Shown here in pieces: positions 1 through 7,358 of a stretch of 9,467 nucleotides of DNA (position 1 is its first letter; each line of letters opens with the position of its first letter). A program made the translations under genes and the position numbers. The notes below the pieces were generated by a model that had not been told where the DNA came from, ran no database searches, and saw only the letters and a list, made by a program, of their open reading frames with translations. The stretch comes from Clostridiales bacterium (GTDB lineage Bacteria; Bacillota; Clostridia; Oscillospirales; Butyricicoccaceae), in contig JANZZB010000055.1 in assembly GCA_026419635.1 (NCBI GenBank), positions 1 to 9,467 on the forward strand, written 5' to 3'.

Positions 1-647
1 ATAACATATTCGTCGCTTCCTTCGATCGGATACTTGATATGCCACAGGTGGCCTGCCTGTTCGTTATATTCCACTTCCGCATCAGATAACGCCGTAACAC
101 AGTGCGGGCACCAATTGATAATACGGCTGCCGCGGTAAATCAATCCTTTTTCATAAAGGTTAACAAACACTTCTCGAACGGCCTTGGAACAACCTTCATC
201 CATCGTAAAACGTTCGCGGCTCCAGTCACAGGAAGAACCGAGTTTTTTTAACTGTTCGATGATACGGCTGCCGTATTGATGCTTCCAATCCCAGACGCGT
301 TCCAAAAATTTTTCACGGCCAAGATCATAACGTGTTTTCCCCTCTTCTTTTCGAAGAGCTTCCTCAACTTTGATTTGTGTAGCAATTCCGGCGTGATCCG
401 TTCCCGGAAGCCACAGCGCTGCATATCCCTGCATTCTTTTCACGCGAATTAAAATATCCTGCAGTGTCTCGTCAAAAGCATGACCCATGTGAAGCTGTCC
501 CGTAACGTTCGGAGGAGGTATCACAATTGAATACGGCTTTTTTGCACTGTCGGCATCTGCTTTAAAAAATTCATTTTCCTGCCAAAATTGATAAAGTTCG
601 TCCTCAAGCCCTTGCGGCTCATACGTCTTAGGCAATTCTTTTGCCAT
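1..647 (-). CDS. valS: Valyl-tRNA synthetase, N-terminal part (cut by window edge)
   Basis: Charges tRNA-Val with valine in the cytoplasm. About 215 residues are visible from the ATG at 647, and the frame stays open to base 1, so the C-terminal three quarters lie outside. The class I signature is clear: PPPNVTGQLHMGHA at residues 44-57, with the HIGH motif as HMGH (53-56), then GTDHAG (82-87), and NWCPHC (178-183), a Cys pair in the editing/zinc-like insertion. The PPPNVTG form is typical of ValRS rather than IleRS or LeuRS. The start is fixed by AAAGGAG at 656-662, 8 nt upstream. Expression is expected to be controlled by uncharged tRNA-Val through the T-box leader just upstream, whose GUA specifier independently supports the valine assignment. 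Confidence 0.96.
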   Translation of the reverse strand, partial: MAKELPKTYEPQGLEDELYQFWQENEFFKADADSAKKPYSIVIPPPNVTGQLHMGHAFDETLQDILIRVKRMQGYAALWLPGTDHAGIATQIKVEEALRKEEGKTRYDLGREKFLERVWDWKHQYGSRIIEQLKKLGSSCDWSRERFTMDEGCSKAVREVFVNLYEKGLIYRGSRIINWCPHCVTALSDAEVEYNEQAGHLWHIKYPIEGSDEYV

Positions 648-680
648 TTCGATAACTCCTTTATATAAATAAAATATGAA

Positions 681-936
681 ATAAATAAAAAACTTCGTCC
701 TTCGAAAAGGACGAAGTTAAAACTCCGTGGTACCACCTAAATTCGTGTAAAACACGCTCTTAAGGACGCAAAATGCATCCCATTCCCGTATAACGGCGGG
801 CTTCCGTCAAGGCCTACTTACCATCGGCTTTCGGTTTGCAGCTTCGAGGCTACCTTCCGTCATACCCGAACAAGAACTTGCACCAGCCGTTCCCTCTCTT
901 TGCTTCGGGGATTACGTACTCCTCCTCATCATCGCC
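681..936 (-). promoter_or_regulatory. T-box riboswitch leader of valS
   Basis: An untranslated leader that senses uncharged tRNA and decides between termination and read-through into valS. Read on the minus strand, it starts with Stem I (about 936). It carries the AGAGAGGGAACGGCTGGTG distal region, and a specifier loop with AGTA on the 5' side and GAAG followed by GTA at 853-851. The helix above this loop pairs CGTAATCCC with GGGTATGACG (one bulge, one mismatch) and the helix below pairs GAGG with CCTC. GUA is a valine codon, matching valS. The T-box sequence AATTTAGGTGGTACCACGG lies at 743-725. Its UGGU (735-732) is complementary to ACCA, the acceptor end of a tRNA with discriminator A. The terminator alternative follows at 691-718. 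The fold was derived by eye. Confidence 0.95.
691..718 (-). terminator. T-box intrinsic terminator before valS
   Basis: A perfect 12-bp stem (AACTTCGTCCTT with AAGGACGAAGTT, 4-nt loop at 703-706) followed on the minus strand by TTTTATTTATTT. It lies directly after the T-box sequence and 43 nt before the valS start codon, so it is the regulated terminator of the riboswitch. Confidence 0.93.
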
Positions 937-960
937 TTTTTCTATAACATTTATTATTCT

Positions 961-988
961 ATTATATTTTGTTTTTATTAATTGTCAA
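961..988 (-). promoter_or_regulatory. Sigma-A promoter of valS
   Basis: On the minus strand, TTGACA (988-983) and TATAAT (966-961) are both perfect consensus hexamers, 16 nt apart. Transcription would begin near 954, about 18 nt before Stem I of the T-box leader. Confidence 0.85.
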
Positions 989-1046
989 CTGTAACAAATA
1001 CAAAACTATTGAAATTTGAGGGTTTCCTAATAGATATTAGCCGACA

Positions 1047-3299
1047 TTAGCTGGCAATGATGATTCTGACTTTACCTCCTTCCATGATTTCATAATCGGT
1101 AAAAATCTGAAAATTCTTAAAATTAGCTTTGGCTTCGCTTAACGTTACGTACTGTTTTAAATTCGTTGCAAAAACCTGGACTTCATCATCAATTTTCAAA
1201 AATCCGCCTGAAACGGTCACACCGCGTGAACCATCAAACTTATCAAGTCCAACAGTGCCCTGAGATATTAACTTCTTATACGGCAATTTCAGATAATACT
1301 GCAGATTTTCCATTCCTTTTGCAACTGCACCCGGTTCACCGGTGATTGCATCTGCTGTTTTTGAATAATACGTTTTCGTCTCATCGCTTTGCTGGAGATG
1401 TACGCTATAATAAGTTCTGGTTTTATCCTCTGGCAATTGAACCACTTCTTCATCTGCCGATAAAATTCCGTATTCATATCCATTGCCACTGACATCTGAT
1501 ACAACAATAACAGATACCCTTCCGGCATAATCGGTAAACACTTGTCTGATATTACTAGACTTTACAGTATAACAGGGGATATCAGCCGCGGAAATCTCGA
1601 TCAGTGGAGCATTCGGGTCGACCTGTTCAAACACCCTTACCCCGGCAAGGACGTCGGTATTTCCCATTTTTCCCGCATAAATATCCCAATCCCCGTAAAC
1701 ATTGCTACCGTCAGTAACAGACGAAAAAGTCAGCTTTCCGTTTTGTAGCTGTGTAACTTTAACAAGCTTACCTTCCAACTTATAAAGATTGGATACAGCT
1801 GTTCCGTTAAAAATACCGGACCCATAAGTTGTGAAGTCCGCGGCTGCTTCCAGATGAACCCCAGATAACAGCGTAACCTTAGCAGTATTTGAATCGAGAG
1901 AATCGAGCACTCCGATTTGATCCGCCTGTATCTGTAACGATGGATAGGCCGCAGCAACATTCATATTAATGTCAAATAGCAGAGTTATATTCTGATTATA
2001 ACTTAGATTGCCAAAATACTTTGAAGCATTTTTTGATACAGTAAATTCTTTTGTAAGCACTGTTACGGAACTTGGATAAGAAAATGACGGTGATGCTTTT
2101 TGATATACTCCGCTGATTTTTTTGTCAGATACATAGTATGTATCGTTCAATGAATTAAAGGTAACAACATCAAATCTTTTGACATCCGATACTTTTGCAG
2201 GAAGACCATTTTTTATTATTTTCGCTCCAACCGGCAGCTGATTGGCGGAGCTTATTCCATATATAAAGCATGTACCGGAAATGTTCAAACTTTCAACAGA
2301 TATTAGAGAAATATCGCCGTCCGAATCATAAAACAAATTTATAGATGCGTCTTTTGAAATATCAAACCATCCTTTATCATAATCAGATATATCACCCGAA
2401 ATGATGACTTTTGCATCACTTGGTATTTCAAAATTACCGGTTTGCGTTTCGATTTTATCCGGGTAGCTCCTCGTGACCGTTGCTCTTATCGACTTACTGC
2501 TATCGGAAATAAATCCTTTTACTATATTTGTATCGTTTGATTCCATAACAAGATAGCCTGACGTGCCTATAAGGGGTGATGGTAGACTGTGTTTAATTAT
2601 TTTAAGTATTTTTTTGCTGTCGATATAAAAACGAGCATTGTTCGCTTTTATAGAAGAATCATTTTGTGCAGTTCCCAAAAGAATTACTTCATCAGTAACT
2701 TCGTTAAATGATTTATTGAGCAAAGCCGCTCCTTCTTTTGTTTTTGTTAGTAATGTATTACGTATAAGAACGGCTGCTTGTCCGCGTGTAACTGGTGCAT
2801 CGCTGGACAAAGAAGAAATACCGTCCAAAAGCCCCAAATCTTCTGCTTTTGATATATAGTCTTGAGGCCATAGTGCACCGACATCTTGGGTTTTATAACC
2901 AAGCATGTTTAACATAACTGTAACTGCCTGGGCATAGGATATCTGTTTTTGAGGGAGAAAATTCCCGTCTGGAAAGCCACGGAGTAAAGCATGTTTTTTA
3001 ACCGCTGCGTTCACGTAAGCTGATCCCCAGAAACTGTACGGAACATCGGGAAAAAGAGAATAATTTTTATAATTCTGATAATCATTATCCCCCATACTTA
3101 GCACAGCCATTTTGCAAAACTGTGCCCTTGTTACACATTCATTAGGAGAGAATTGATCGGCAGACGTCCCTTCCACAATCCCAAGCGAACAAAGAGAGGC
3201 CGCGGCCCGGTTTGTTTCATAATCGGAAATATCCGAAAAAGCGGCTGCACTTAATGTCATCGCTGTCATTAGTGTAAGTAAAATAAATAATTTTTTCAA
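1047..3299 (-). CDS. Secreted SLH-domain protein of unknown function
   Basis: A 750-residue cell-wall-bound protein. A signal peptide is plain: MKKLF, a hydrophobic stretch to about residue 18, and an SAAA-F cleavage region near 20. Three SLH repeats follow at about 21-70, 82-135 and 140-186, with recognisable FSD, FPDV, GFPDGNFLP, VTRAQ and VTRGQAA elements. SLH repeats bind secondary cell-wall polymer. Residues 190-750 match no catalytic family I recognise. They look beta-rich, and include YYVSDKKISGVY-like stretches of a kind I associate with large clostridial SLH proteins. The start codon is TTG (3299-3297), supported by AAAGGGG at 3308-3314 with 8-nt spacing. The gene lies 20 nt after the permease gene, so it is the last member of the adaptor/ATPase/permease operon. 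It could be an accessory of that transporter, its client, or only a co-regulated envelope protein. Confidence 0.93.
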   Translation of the reverse strand: MKKLFILLTLMTAMTLSAAAFSDISDYETNRAAASLCSLGIVEGTSADQFSPNECVTRAQFCKMAVLSMGDNDYQNYKNYSLFPDVPYSFWGSAYVNAAVKKHALLRGFPDGNFLPQKQISYAQAVTVMLNMLGYKTQDVGALWPQDYISKAEDLGLLDGISSLSSDAPVTRGQAAVLIRNTLLTKTKEGAALLNKSFNEVTDEVILLGTAQNDSSIKANNARFYIDSKKILKIIKHSLPSPLIGTSGYLVMESNDTNIVKGFISDSSKSIRATVTRSYPDKIETQTGNFEIPSDAKVIISGDISDYDKGWFDISKDASINLFYDSDGDISLISVESLNISGTCFIYGISSANQLPVGAKIIKNGLPAKVSDVKRFDVVTFNSLNDTYYVSDKKISGVYQKASPSFSYPSSVTVLTKEFTVSKNASKYFGNLSYNQNITLLFDINMNVAAAYPSLQIQADQIGVLDSLDSNTAKVTLLSGVHLEAAADFTTYGSGIFNGTAVSNLYKLEGKLVKVTQLQNGKLTFSSVTDGSNVYGDWDIYAGKMGNTDVLAGVRVFEQVDPNAPLIEISAADIPCYTVKSSNIRQVFTDYAGRVSVIVVSDVSGNGYEYGILSADEEVVQLPEDKTRTYYSVHLQQSDETKTYYSKTADAITGEPGAVAKGMENLQYYLKLPYKKLISQGTVGLDKFDGSRGVTVSGGFLKIDDEVQVFATNLKQYVTLSEAKANFKNFQIFTDYEIMEGGKVRIIIAS

Positions 3300-3319
3300 A
3301 ATTGAGACCCCTTTCGGTA

Positions 3320-4486
3320 TTACTGTGCGCGAAGTGCTTCAACAGGCTGTAGTTTTGACGCTTTGTTTGCGGGATAAAATCCAAAAAACATCCCAAGTGC
3401 TACAGAAAACCAAAATGCTCCAGTCACAATTGTCATGGATGGAATAACAAGAGTTTTGAGCGTAACCGCTCCAAGCAAAGCAGATCCTAAAAAACCGAAT
3501 GCAATTCCCACTACACCGCCGCAAGCGCTTATAGTACCTGACTCGATTAAAAACTGAGATATAATATCGCGCCTTCCGGCACCGATTGCCATACGGATGC
3601 CAATTTCCCGGGTACGCTCCGAAACGGAAACAAGCATAATGTTCATAATACCGATTCCTCCAACCAGCAGCGAAATACCGGCAATACCTCCAACAACAAG
3701 GCTGAACATTTTCATAGATTTATTGTTTTCTTCCATCCACTGATTATCACTATAGATGCCAAAATTCTCAGGTCTCCGGAATTTCGGTTTAAGAAATTCC
3801 GTCAATTTGTCAATTGCTGTTTTTGTAGCTTTTGAGCTTTTGGCCTTTACAGTATAAATATTTATATTTTTAAATCCGGTAATTGACCCTATAAGAGTAT
3901 AAGGAACCAATACCATATCATCCTGAGAATATTGCACCCCGTCAAATTTCCCCTCAAAGACTCCGATTACGGTAAATGTTTGGCCTTTGATTGCTAGTTT
4001 TTTTCCAACCGGATTTTCAAAACCAAACATTTCTTTTCTTATCCGCTCACCTATAATTGCGACTTTTACTCTGTTTTTAATGTCCGTATAAGAAAGTTTT
4101 CTTCCATTGCTAAGAGTAAAATTATTGCAGACAGCATATTTGTCGTTTCCAAAAAAAACGTTCGTATCCAGTGTCTTAGTTTTGTACCTTACCTTATACT
4201 GCATGCTTTGATCCGGAGAAACTCCGTCTATATATTCGGAATGGCTTGCGCAAAATGTATATAGATCACTTGTTAAATCCACACTCTCGTTACAATTAAT
4301 TACGATCTTGTTTTTACCCATCTTTTCAAACTGATTCATAACACTCTTTTGCATCCCCTGTATAACGGACACGAGTGTAATGACAGAGCTAACACCAATG
4401 ATAATTCCTAGCATTGTTAAAAAGGAACGCATTTTATTATTCAAGACTGATTTGATTGCCATTAAAAATGATTGATGAAAATTCAT
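3320..4486 (-). CDS. MacB-type ABC transporter permease
   Basis: A 388-residue inner-membrane subunit of a type VII (MacB/FtsX superfamily) ABC system, which uses ATP hydrolysis to drive movements of its extracytoplasmic domain. Layout: one membrane helix near 20-45, an extracytoplasmic MacB-type domain at about 50-255, then three helices at about 261-287, 313-338 and 350-372. The family hallmark between helices 2 and 3, SVSERTREIGIRMAIGAGRR (287-306), is intact, as is the C-terminal PANKASKLQPVEALR. The ATPase is not fused, unlike E. coli MacB, which is the usual Gram-positive arrangement. The start ATG overlaps the stop of the ATPase gene by 4 nt (ATGA) and has AAGGAGG at 4493-4499. The substrate cannot be read from sequence. 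Antimicrobial peptides, lipids or proteins are all possible. Confidence 0.95.
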   Translation of the reverse strand: MNFHQSFLMAIKSVLNNKMRSFLTMLGIIIGVSSVITLVSVIQGMQKSVMNQFEKMGKNKIVINCNESVDLTSDLYTFCASHSEYIDGVSPDQSMQYKVRYKTKTLDTNVFFGNDKYAVCNNFTLSNGRKLSYTDIKNRVKVAIIGERIRKEMFGFENPVGKKLAIKGQTFTVIGVFEGKFDGVQYSQDDMVLVPYTLIGSITGFKNINIYTVKAKSSKATKTAIDKLTEFLKPKFRRPENFGIYSDNQWMEENNKSMKMFSLVVGGIAGISLLVGGIGIMNIMLVSVSERTREIGIRMAIGAGRRDIISQFLIESGTISACGGVVGIAFGFLGSALLGAVTLKTLVIPSMTIVTGAFWFSVALGMFFGFYPANKASKLQPVEALRAQ

Positions 4487-5202
4487 GCCCTGCCTCCTTC
4501 AAGCAAACCGCTTGATTTTTCCGGCAATCCATCCGATTTAATTTTTCCATCCTGAATTGTTAAAATTCGTTTCGCACACTGCGCAAGGTGATTGTCGTGA
4601 GTAATTAACAGGATGGTTGTCCCTGCACCGTTTAAGTCGATCAACATTTTCATGATTTCGTTACCAGCTTTTGAATCCAGGTTGCCGGTAGGTTCATCAG
4701 CAAGGATAATAGGGGGTTTCGTGGAAACCGCTCTTGCAATGGCAACTCTTTGCTGCTGCCCTCCAGACATTTCGGTAGGACGATGATTCATTCTTCCTTC
4801 AAGTCCAACGGATACCAAAGCGTCATGGGCCAGTTTTTTTCGTTCTGACGGTTTTATCCCTTGATAGATCAAAGGAAGTTCCACATTTTCTAGTGCAGTC
4901 AATGCGGGAATTAAGTTAAATCCTTGAAAAATAAAACCAATCATCTGATTTCTGATATTTGATAAAACCGAAAGCCTCATATCGTTTACGGCTTTTCCTC
5001 TCAAATAATACTCCCCATATGTTGGTATGTCCAAGCATCCGAGAATATTCATAAGCGTAGATTTACCAGATCCCGATTGACCTAAAATGGCCACAAATTC
5101 GCCTTCTTTAATTTGAAGCGAAACATTGTCGAGCGCCTTTACTTCACTTGGTGTGCCTTCATGATAAATTTTACTGATTTGCCTTACATCGATGAGATCC
5201 AT
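4483..5202 (-). CDS. MacB/LolD-type ABC transporter ATPase
   Basis: A 239-residue cytoplasmic nucleotide-binding subunit that pairs with the permease next to it. All motifs are intact: Walker A GQSGSGKST (41-49), Q-loop IFQGFNL (Gln93), signature MSGGQQQRVAIARA (145-158), Walker B IILADEP (165-171) followed by the TGNLDS D-loop, and the switch His202 in LLITHD. The FQ-F-NLIPALTALENVELPL pattern is typical of the MacB/LolD/YknY group. The ATG at 5202 has AAAGGAG at 5209-5215 (6-nt spacing), and the gene follows the adaptor gene by 14 nt. The three genes have the same order and type as the yknXYZ systems of Bacillus, which is established for that family. Equal function here is inference. Confidence 0.96.
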   Translation of the reverse strand: MDLIDVRQISKIYHEGTPSEVKALDNVSLQIKEGEFVAILGQSGSGKSTLMNILGCLDIPTYGEYYLRGKAVNDMRLSVLSNIRNQMIGFIFQGFNLIPALTALENVELPLIYQGIKPSERKKLAHDALVSVGLEGRMNHRPTEMSGGQQQRVAIARAVSTKPPIILADEPTGNLDSKAGNEIMKMLIDLNGAGTTILLITHDNHLAQCAKRILTIQDGKIKSDGLPEKSSGLLEGGRA

Positions 5203-5216
5203 TGTGCACTCCTTTT

Positions 5217-6974
5217 TTAGCCAACAGCAACGGCAACTTGTCCATTGCCCATTCCATTTTGATTTGTTTGACCGATAAGAACGACCTCATCTCCTTCAAT
5301 AAGCCCAGATACAATCTCCGTGTTTTGATTATCAGAAATTCCGGCCTCAACAAGCACCGCCTGATAGCCTTTCGGGATTTGATCGGCAGGCACTTTTGCT
5401 GGTTTTTCAATTTTCCTTCCGTCAACAGTTTTTACAAACACAGCTGTTCCCTCTTCGGTATAAGTGACAGCTGCGGACGGTATCATTAGGCAGTCTTCTT
5501 TGACAGCAGAGGAGATTCTATAGTTAACGCCTATCCCCGGCATTAGATCGCCCGGGTTATCAATTAGGATCTTGGCTGGAAAATAAGCAACACCGCAGCT
5601 TTGGTTCGAGTCCGATTTTGCACTGTAACTAACAGAGTTTATACTACCCGTGAGTGTTGTCGTTCCATCCGACTTATCGTAGCTTATTGTAACCGGCTTT
5701 CCAACCGCTACTTTGGATATATCCATCTCGTCTACTTGTATTTCAACCATCATTTTTGAAAGATCCGAAATTACCACGATATCCGTACCAAAATTTTCGA
5801 TTTTATCGCCGGATTCTTTTAATATAGATGTCACGATTCCGTCAATCGGTGAAGTTATAGTACTTTGTGATAACGCTTGTTCGCACTCTGTAAATTCCTT
5901 TTGTGCTTCGTCCAGTTTGCGCTTTGCTTCGAAAAGTTTTTTTTGCGGATCCTGTTCACTTTTTAACACACAGAGTGTCTGGCCCCCCGAATACTCCTGA
6001 TACTCACAAAGGTTGTTTCCGGCGACTTTACCGGATGCTTTGAATGTAAGCGATGTTTCCTTATTGTACTCGAGTTTGCCGGATTCTGCCGGCATAATAT
6101 TTCCGCCGGTTGTTTTGATAACTGCCGTTGCCGGCATATCTTTTGTCAATGTACCTGGGTTTTGGATGATCACGTTGACCTTAAATAGGACAGCTCCCGC
6201 ATCGTTTATCTTTTTTACAAATTGAACTGATTCCACTTTGCCATTTACTGTTGACATGCTCGACGGTATTGAAACAACAGCGTCCATTCCCGTTTTAATT
6301 TTTTTTATAAAACCGTAATTAAAATAAAGGCTAAGTCTCATTTTAGAATCATCTGCAAACGTACCGACAGCGGTTCCGCTTGAAATATCCAAGCCCTCTA
6401 TGATATTTGTAGCATCCAGTTTTACTAATTTCCCGTTAAACGGTGCTTTCAAGGTCAGATTTTGGATTTCTTCACTTACCTGGCGGTACGATTCCTCCGC
6501 GCTGTCATAAGCTGCGGTTGCCGAATCCAAATCATCTTGCATAAGTTCCGTATCAACGGTTAAGATTTTATCACCCGTTTTTACTCTATCACCGGCTTTT
6601 ACATAAATCTCCGTTATTTTGCCTTTTATTTTTGATCCAAGCGTTTCCTGTTTTTTGGGAACGACCGTGCCGTTTCCGGTAACGAATGATTCAAGTCTTC
6701 CTCTTAAAACTGTAGCCGTCTGTGTTTTATTTATATCTTTTTTACTCTTATCAAGAAGAAGCTTGACCGATAAAACTGCAAGTATTATAAATAATATTGC
6801 AAGCGAAGAAAAAAAGATCCGTTTTTGTTTTTTACTAAACCTGCTTTTTTTCTTCTTTCCCTCATCCGCAAATGGATTTCGTTTCGGATTTTCAACTTGT
6901 GTCTGCTTTGGAAATTCTTTACCATTGCCTGAGCTTTCAAGATCAAGCGTTGCAACTTCTTTTTCTTCTGTCAT
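5217..6974 (-). CDS. Membrane-fusion adaptor (HlyD/MacA/YknX-like) with a doubled core
   Basis: Predicted 585-residue adaptor linking the ABC permease to the outside. Residues 1-52 are cytoplasmic and very basic at 38-52, and a single membrane helix spans about 53-74. Core 1 has a lipoyl-like half (GKITEIYVKAGDRVKTGDKI, about 117-136), a short helical hairpin (142-171), the returning half (LTLKAPFNGKLVKL) and a beta-barrel (about 212-290). A second core follows: half-motif at 302-340, helix at 342-370, returning half STITSPIDGIVTSILKESGD (371-390), barrel 405-490, and a C-terminal membrane-proximal domain (495-570). The helical hairpins are short, as expected with no TolC partner. An in-frame ATG exists at 7004, but it has only weak SD-like sequence. 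The ATG at 6974 has GGGAGGA 7 nt upstream, so I chose 6974. First gene of the four-gene operon. Confidence 0.93.
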   Translation of the reverse strand: MTEEKEVATLDLESSGNGKEFPKQTQVENPKRNPFADEGKKKKSRFSKKQKRIFFSSLAILFIILAVLSVKLLLDKSKKDINKTQTATVLRGRLESFVTGNGTVVPKKQETLGSKIKGKITEIYVKAGDRVKTGDKILTVDTELMQDDLDSATAAYDSAEESYRQVSEEIQNLTLKAPFNGKLVKLDATNIIEGLDISSGTAVGTFADDSKMRLSLYFNYGFIKKIKTGMDAVVSIPSSMSTVNGKVESVQFVKKINDAGAVLFKVNVIIQNPGTLTKDMPATAVIKTTGGNIMPAESGKLEYNKETSLTFKASGKVAGNNLCEYQEYSGGQTLCVLKSEQDPQKKLFEAKRKLDEAQKEFTECEQALSQSTITSPIDGIVTSILKESGDKIENFGTDIVVISDLSKMMVEIQVDEMDISKVAVGKPVTISYDKSDGTTTLTGSINSVSYSAKSDSNQSCGVAYFPAKILIDNPGDLMPGIGVNYRISSAVKEDCLMIPSAAVTYTEEGTAVFVKTVDGRKIEKPAKVPADQIPKGYQAVLVEAGISDNQNTEIVSGLIEGDEVVLIGQTNQNGMGNGQVAVAVG

Positions 6975-6981
6975 TCTCTTT

Positions 6982-6988
6982 TCCTCCC
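6982..6988 (-). promoter_or_regulatory. Ribosome binding site that sets the adaptor start
   Basis: GGGAGGA on the minus strand, 7 nt before the ATG at 6974. It lies inside the 10-codon extension that the upstream ATG (7004) would add, and argues that the extension is not translated. Confidence 0.8.
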
Positions 6989-7035
6989 AGTGATGCCATT
7001 GCATTCTTATATTAGATGTTAATTTCTACAAAAAG

Positions 7036-7051
7036 TTTCCAAAAATGGAAA
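7036..7051. repeat. Inverted repeat in the operon leader
   Basis: TTTCCA-AAAA-TGGAAA, a perfect 6-bp inverted repeat about 60 nt upstream of the adaptor start codon and downstream of the proposed promoter. It could be an operator for the transporter operon or a weak hairpin in its leader. No regulator gene is present in the window. Confidence 0.35.
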
Positions 7052-7113
7052 AATATTTTTTCATAAAGTTATCACAAATCTTACACACAATATCTCTATT
7101 TATGACAAATTTC

Positions 7114-7142
7114 ATTTTAACGCCTGTAAATTTCTGTCACAA
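7114..7142 (-). promoter_or_regulatory. Candidate promoter of the adaptor/ABC/SLH operon
   Basis: On the minus strand, TTGTGA (7142-7137, 4 of 6 consensus) and TAAAAT (7119-7114, 5 of 6) are spaced by exactly 17 nt. Transcription would start near 7107 and leave a leader of about 130 nt. It is the best hexamer pair I found between the tRNA gene and the operon, but the region is very AT-rich and chance matches are likely. Confidence 0.4.
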
Positions 7143-7182
7143 GGAACAATATAATAACATTTTTAAAAAATTTGTAACTTAC

Positions 7183-7211
7183 TTGACTTTAATAAAAGTT
7201 GATGTTATACT
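7183..7211 (+). promoter_or_regulatory. Sigma-A promoter of tRNA-Pro
   Basis: TTGACT (7183-7188) and TATACT (7206-7211) with a 17-nt spacer, each 5 of 6 to consensus. The start point would lie near 7218, about 11 nt before the mature tRNA. The tRNA therefore has its own short transcription unit. Confidence 0.85.
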
Positions 7212-7228
7212 TTTCTAGCCTAATAAAC

Positions 7229-7304
7229 CGGGGTGTAGCGCAGATGGTAGCGCGCTTGGTTCGGGACCAAGAGGCCTGGAGTTCAAATCTCCACACTCCG
7301 ACCA
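7229..7304 (+). tRNA. tRNA-Pro (anticodon CGG)
   Basis: The cloverleaf closes well. The acceptor stem pairs CGGGGTG (7229-7235) with CACTCCG (7294-7300), with one G-U pair. The anticodon stem pairs CTTGG (7255-7259) with CCAAG (7267-7271) around the loop TTCGGGA. The anticodon CGG is at 7262-7264 and reads CCG. The T arm carries GTTCAAATC, and CCA is encoded (7302-7304) after discriminator A. Confidence 0.97.
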
Positions 7305-7307
7305 AAG

Positions 7308-7342
7308 AATAACCCTGCAACGCAAGTCGTTGCAGGGTTATT
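7308..7342 (+). terminator. Intrinsic terminator of tRNA-Pro
   Basis: A perfect 15-bp stem, AATAACCCTGCAACG (7308-7322) with its complement (7328-7342), 5-nt loop, followed by TCATTTTTTTATTTT on the plus strand. It begins 4 nt after the tRNA CCA. It also sits 17 nt past the stop codon of the convergent endolysin gene, but the U-run in that direction is short (ATTCTTT), so termination both ways is only possible. Confidence 0.93.
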
Positions 7343-7358
7343 TCATTTTTTTATTTTA

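Noticed and set aside
521..736. Minus-strand 71-codon frame overlapping valS start and leader
   Set aside because: It runs through the T-box terminator and out of frame with valS, so it is noncoding leader plus shadow.
5202..6225. Other plus-strand open frames over the adaptor gene
   Set aside because: They are shadows of the adaptor coding frame with no ribosome binding sites or recognisable domains.
6619..6993. Plus-strand open frame of 124 codons
   Set aside because: It is antisense to the adaptor gene, where the minus-strand protein has clear domains. The product is a low-complexity Ser/Phe/Leu-rich shadow.
6975..7004. A longer adaptor starting at the ATG at 7004, adding ten residues
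   Set aside because: Upstream of 7004 there is only a weak purine stretch, while GGGAGGA is perfectly placed for the ATG at 6974.
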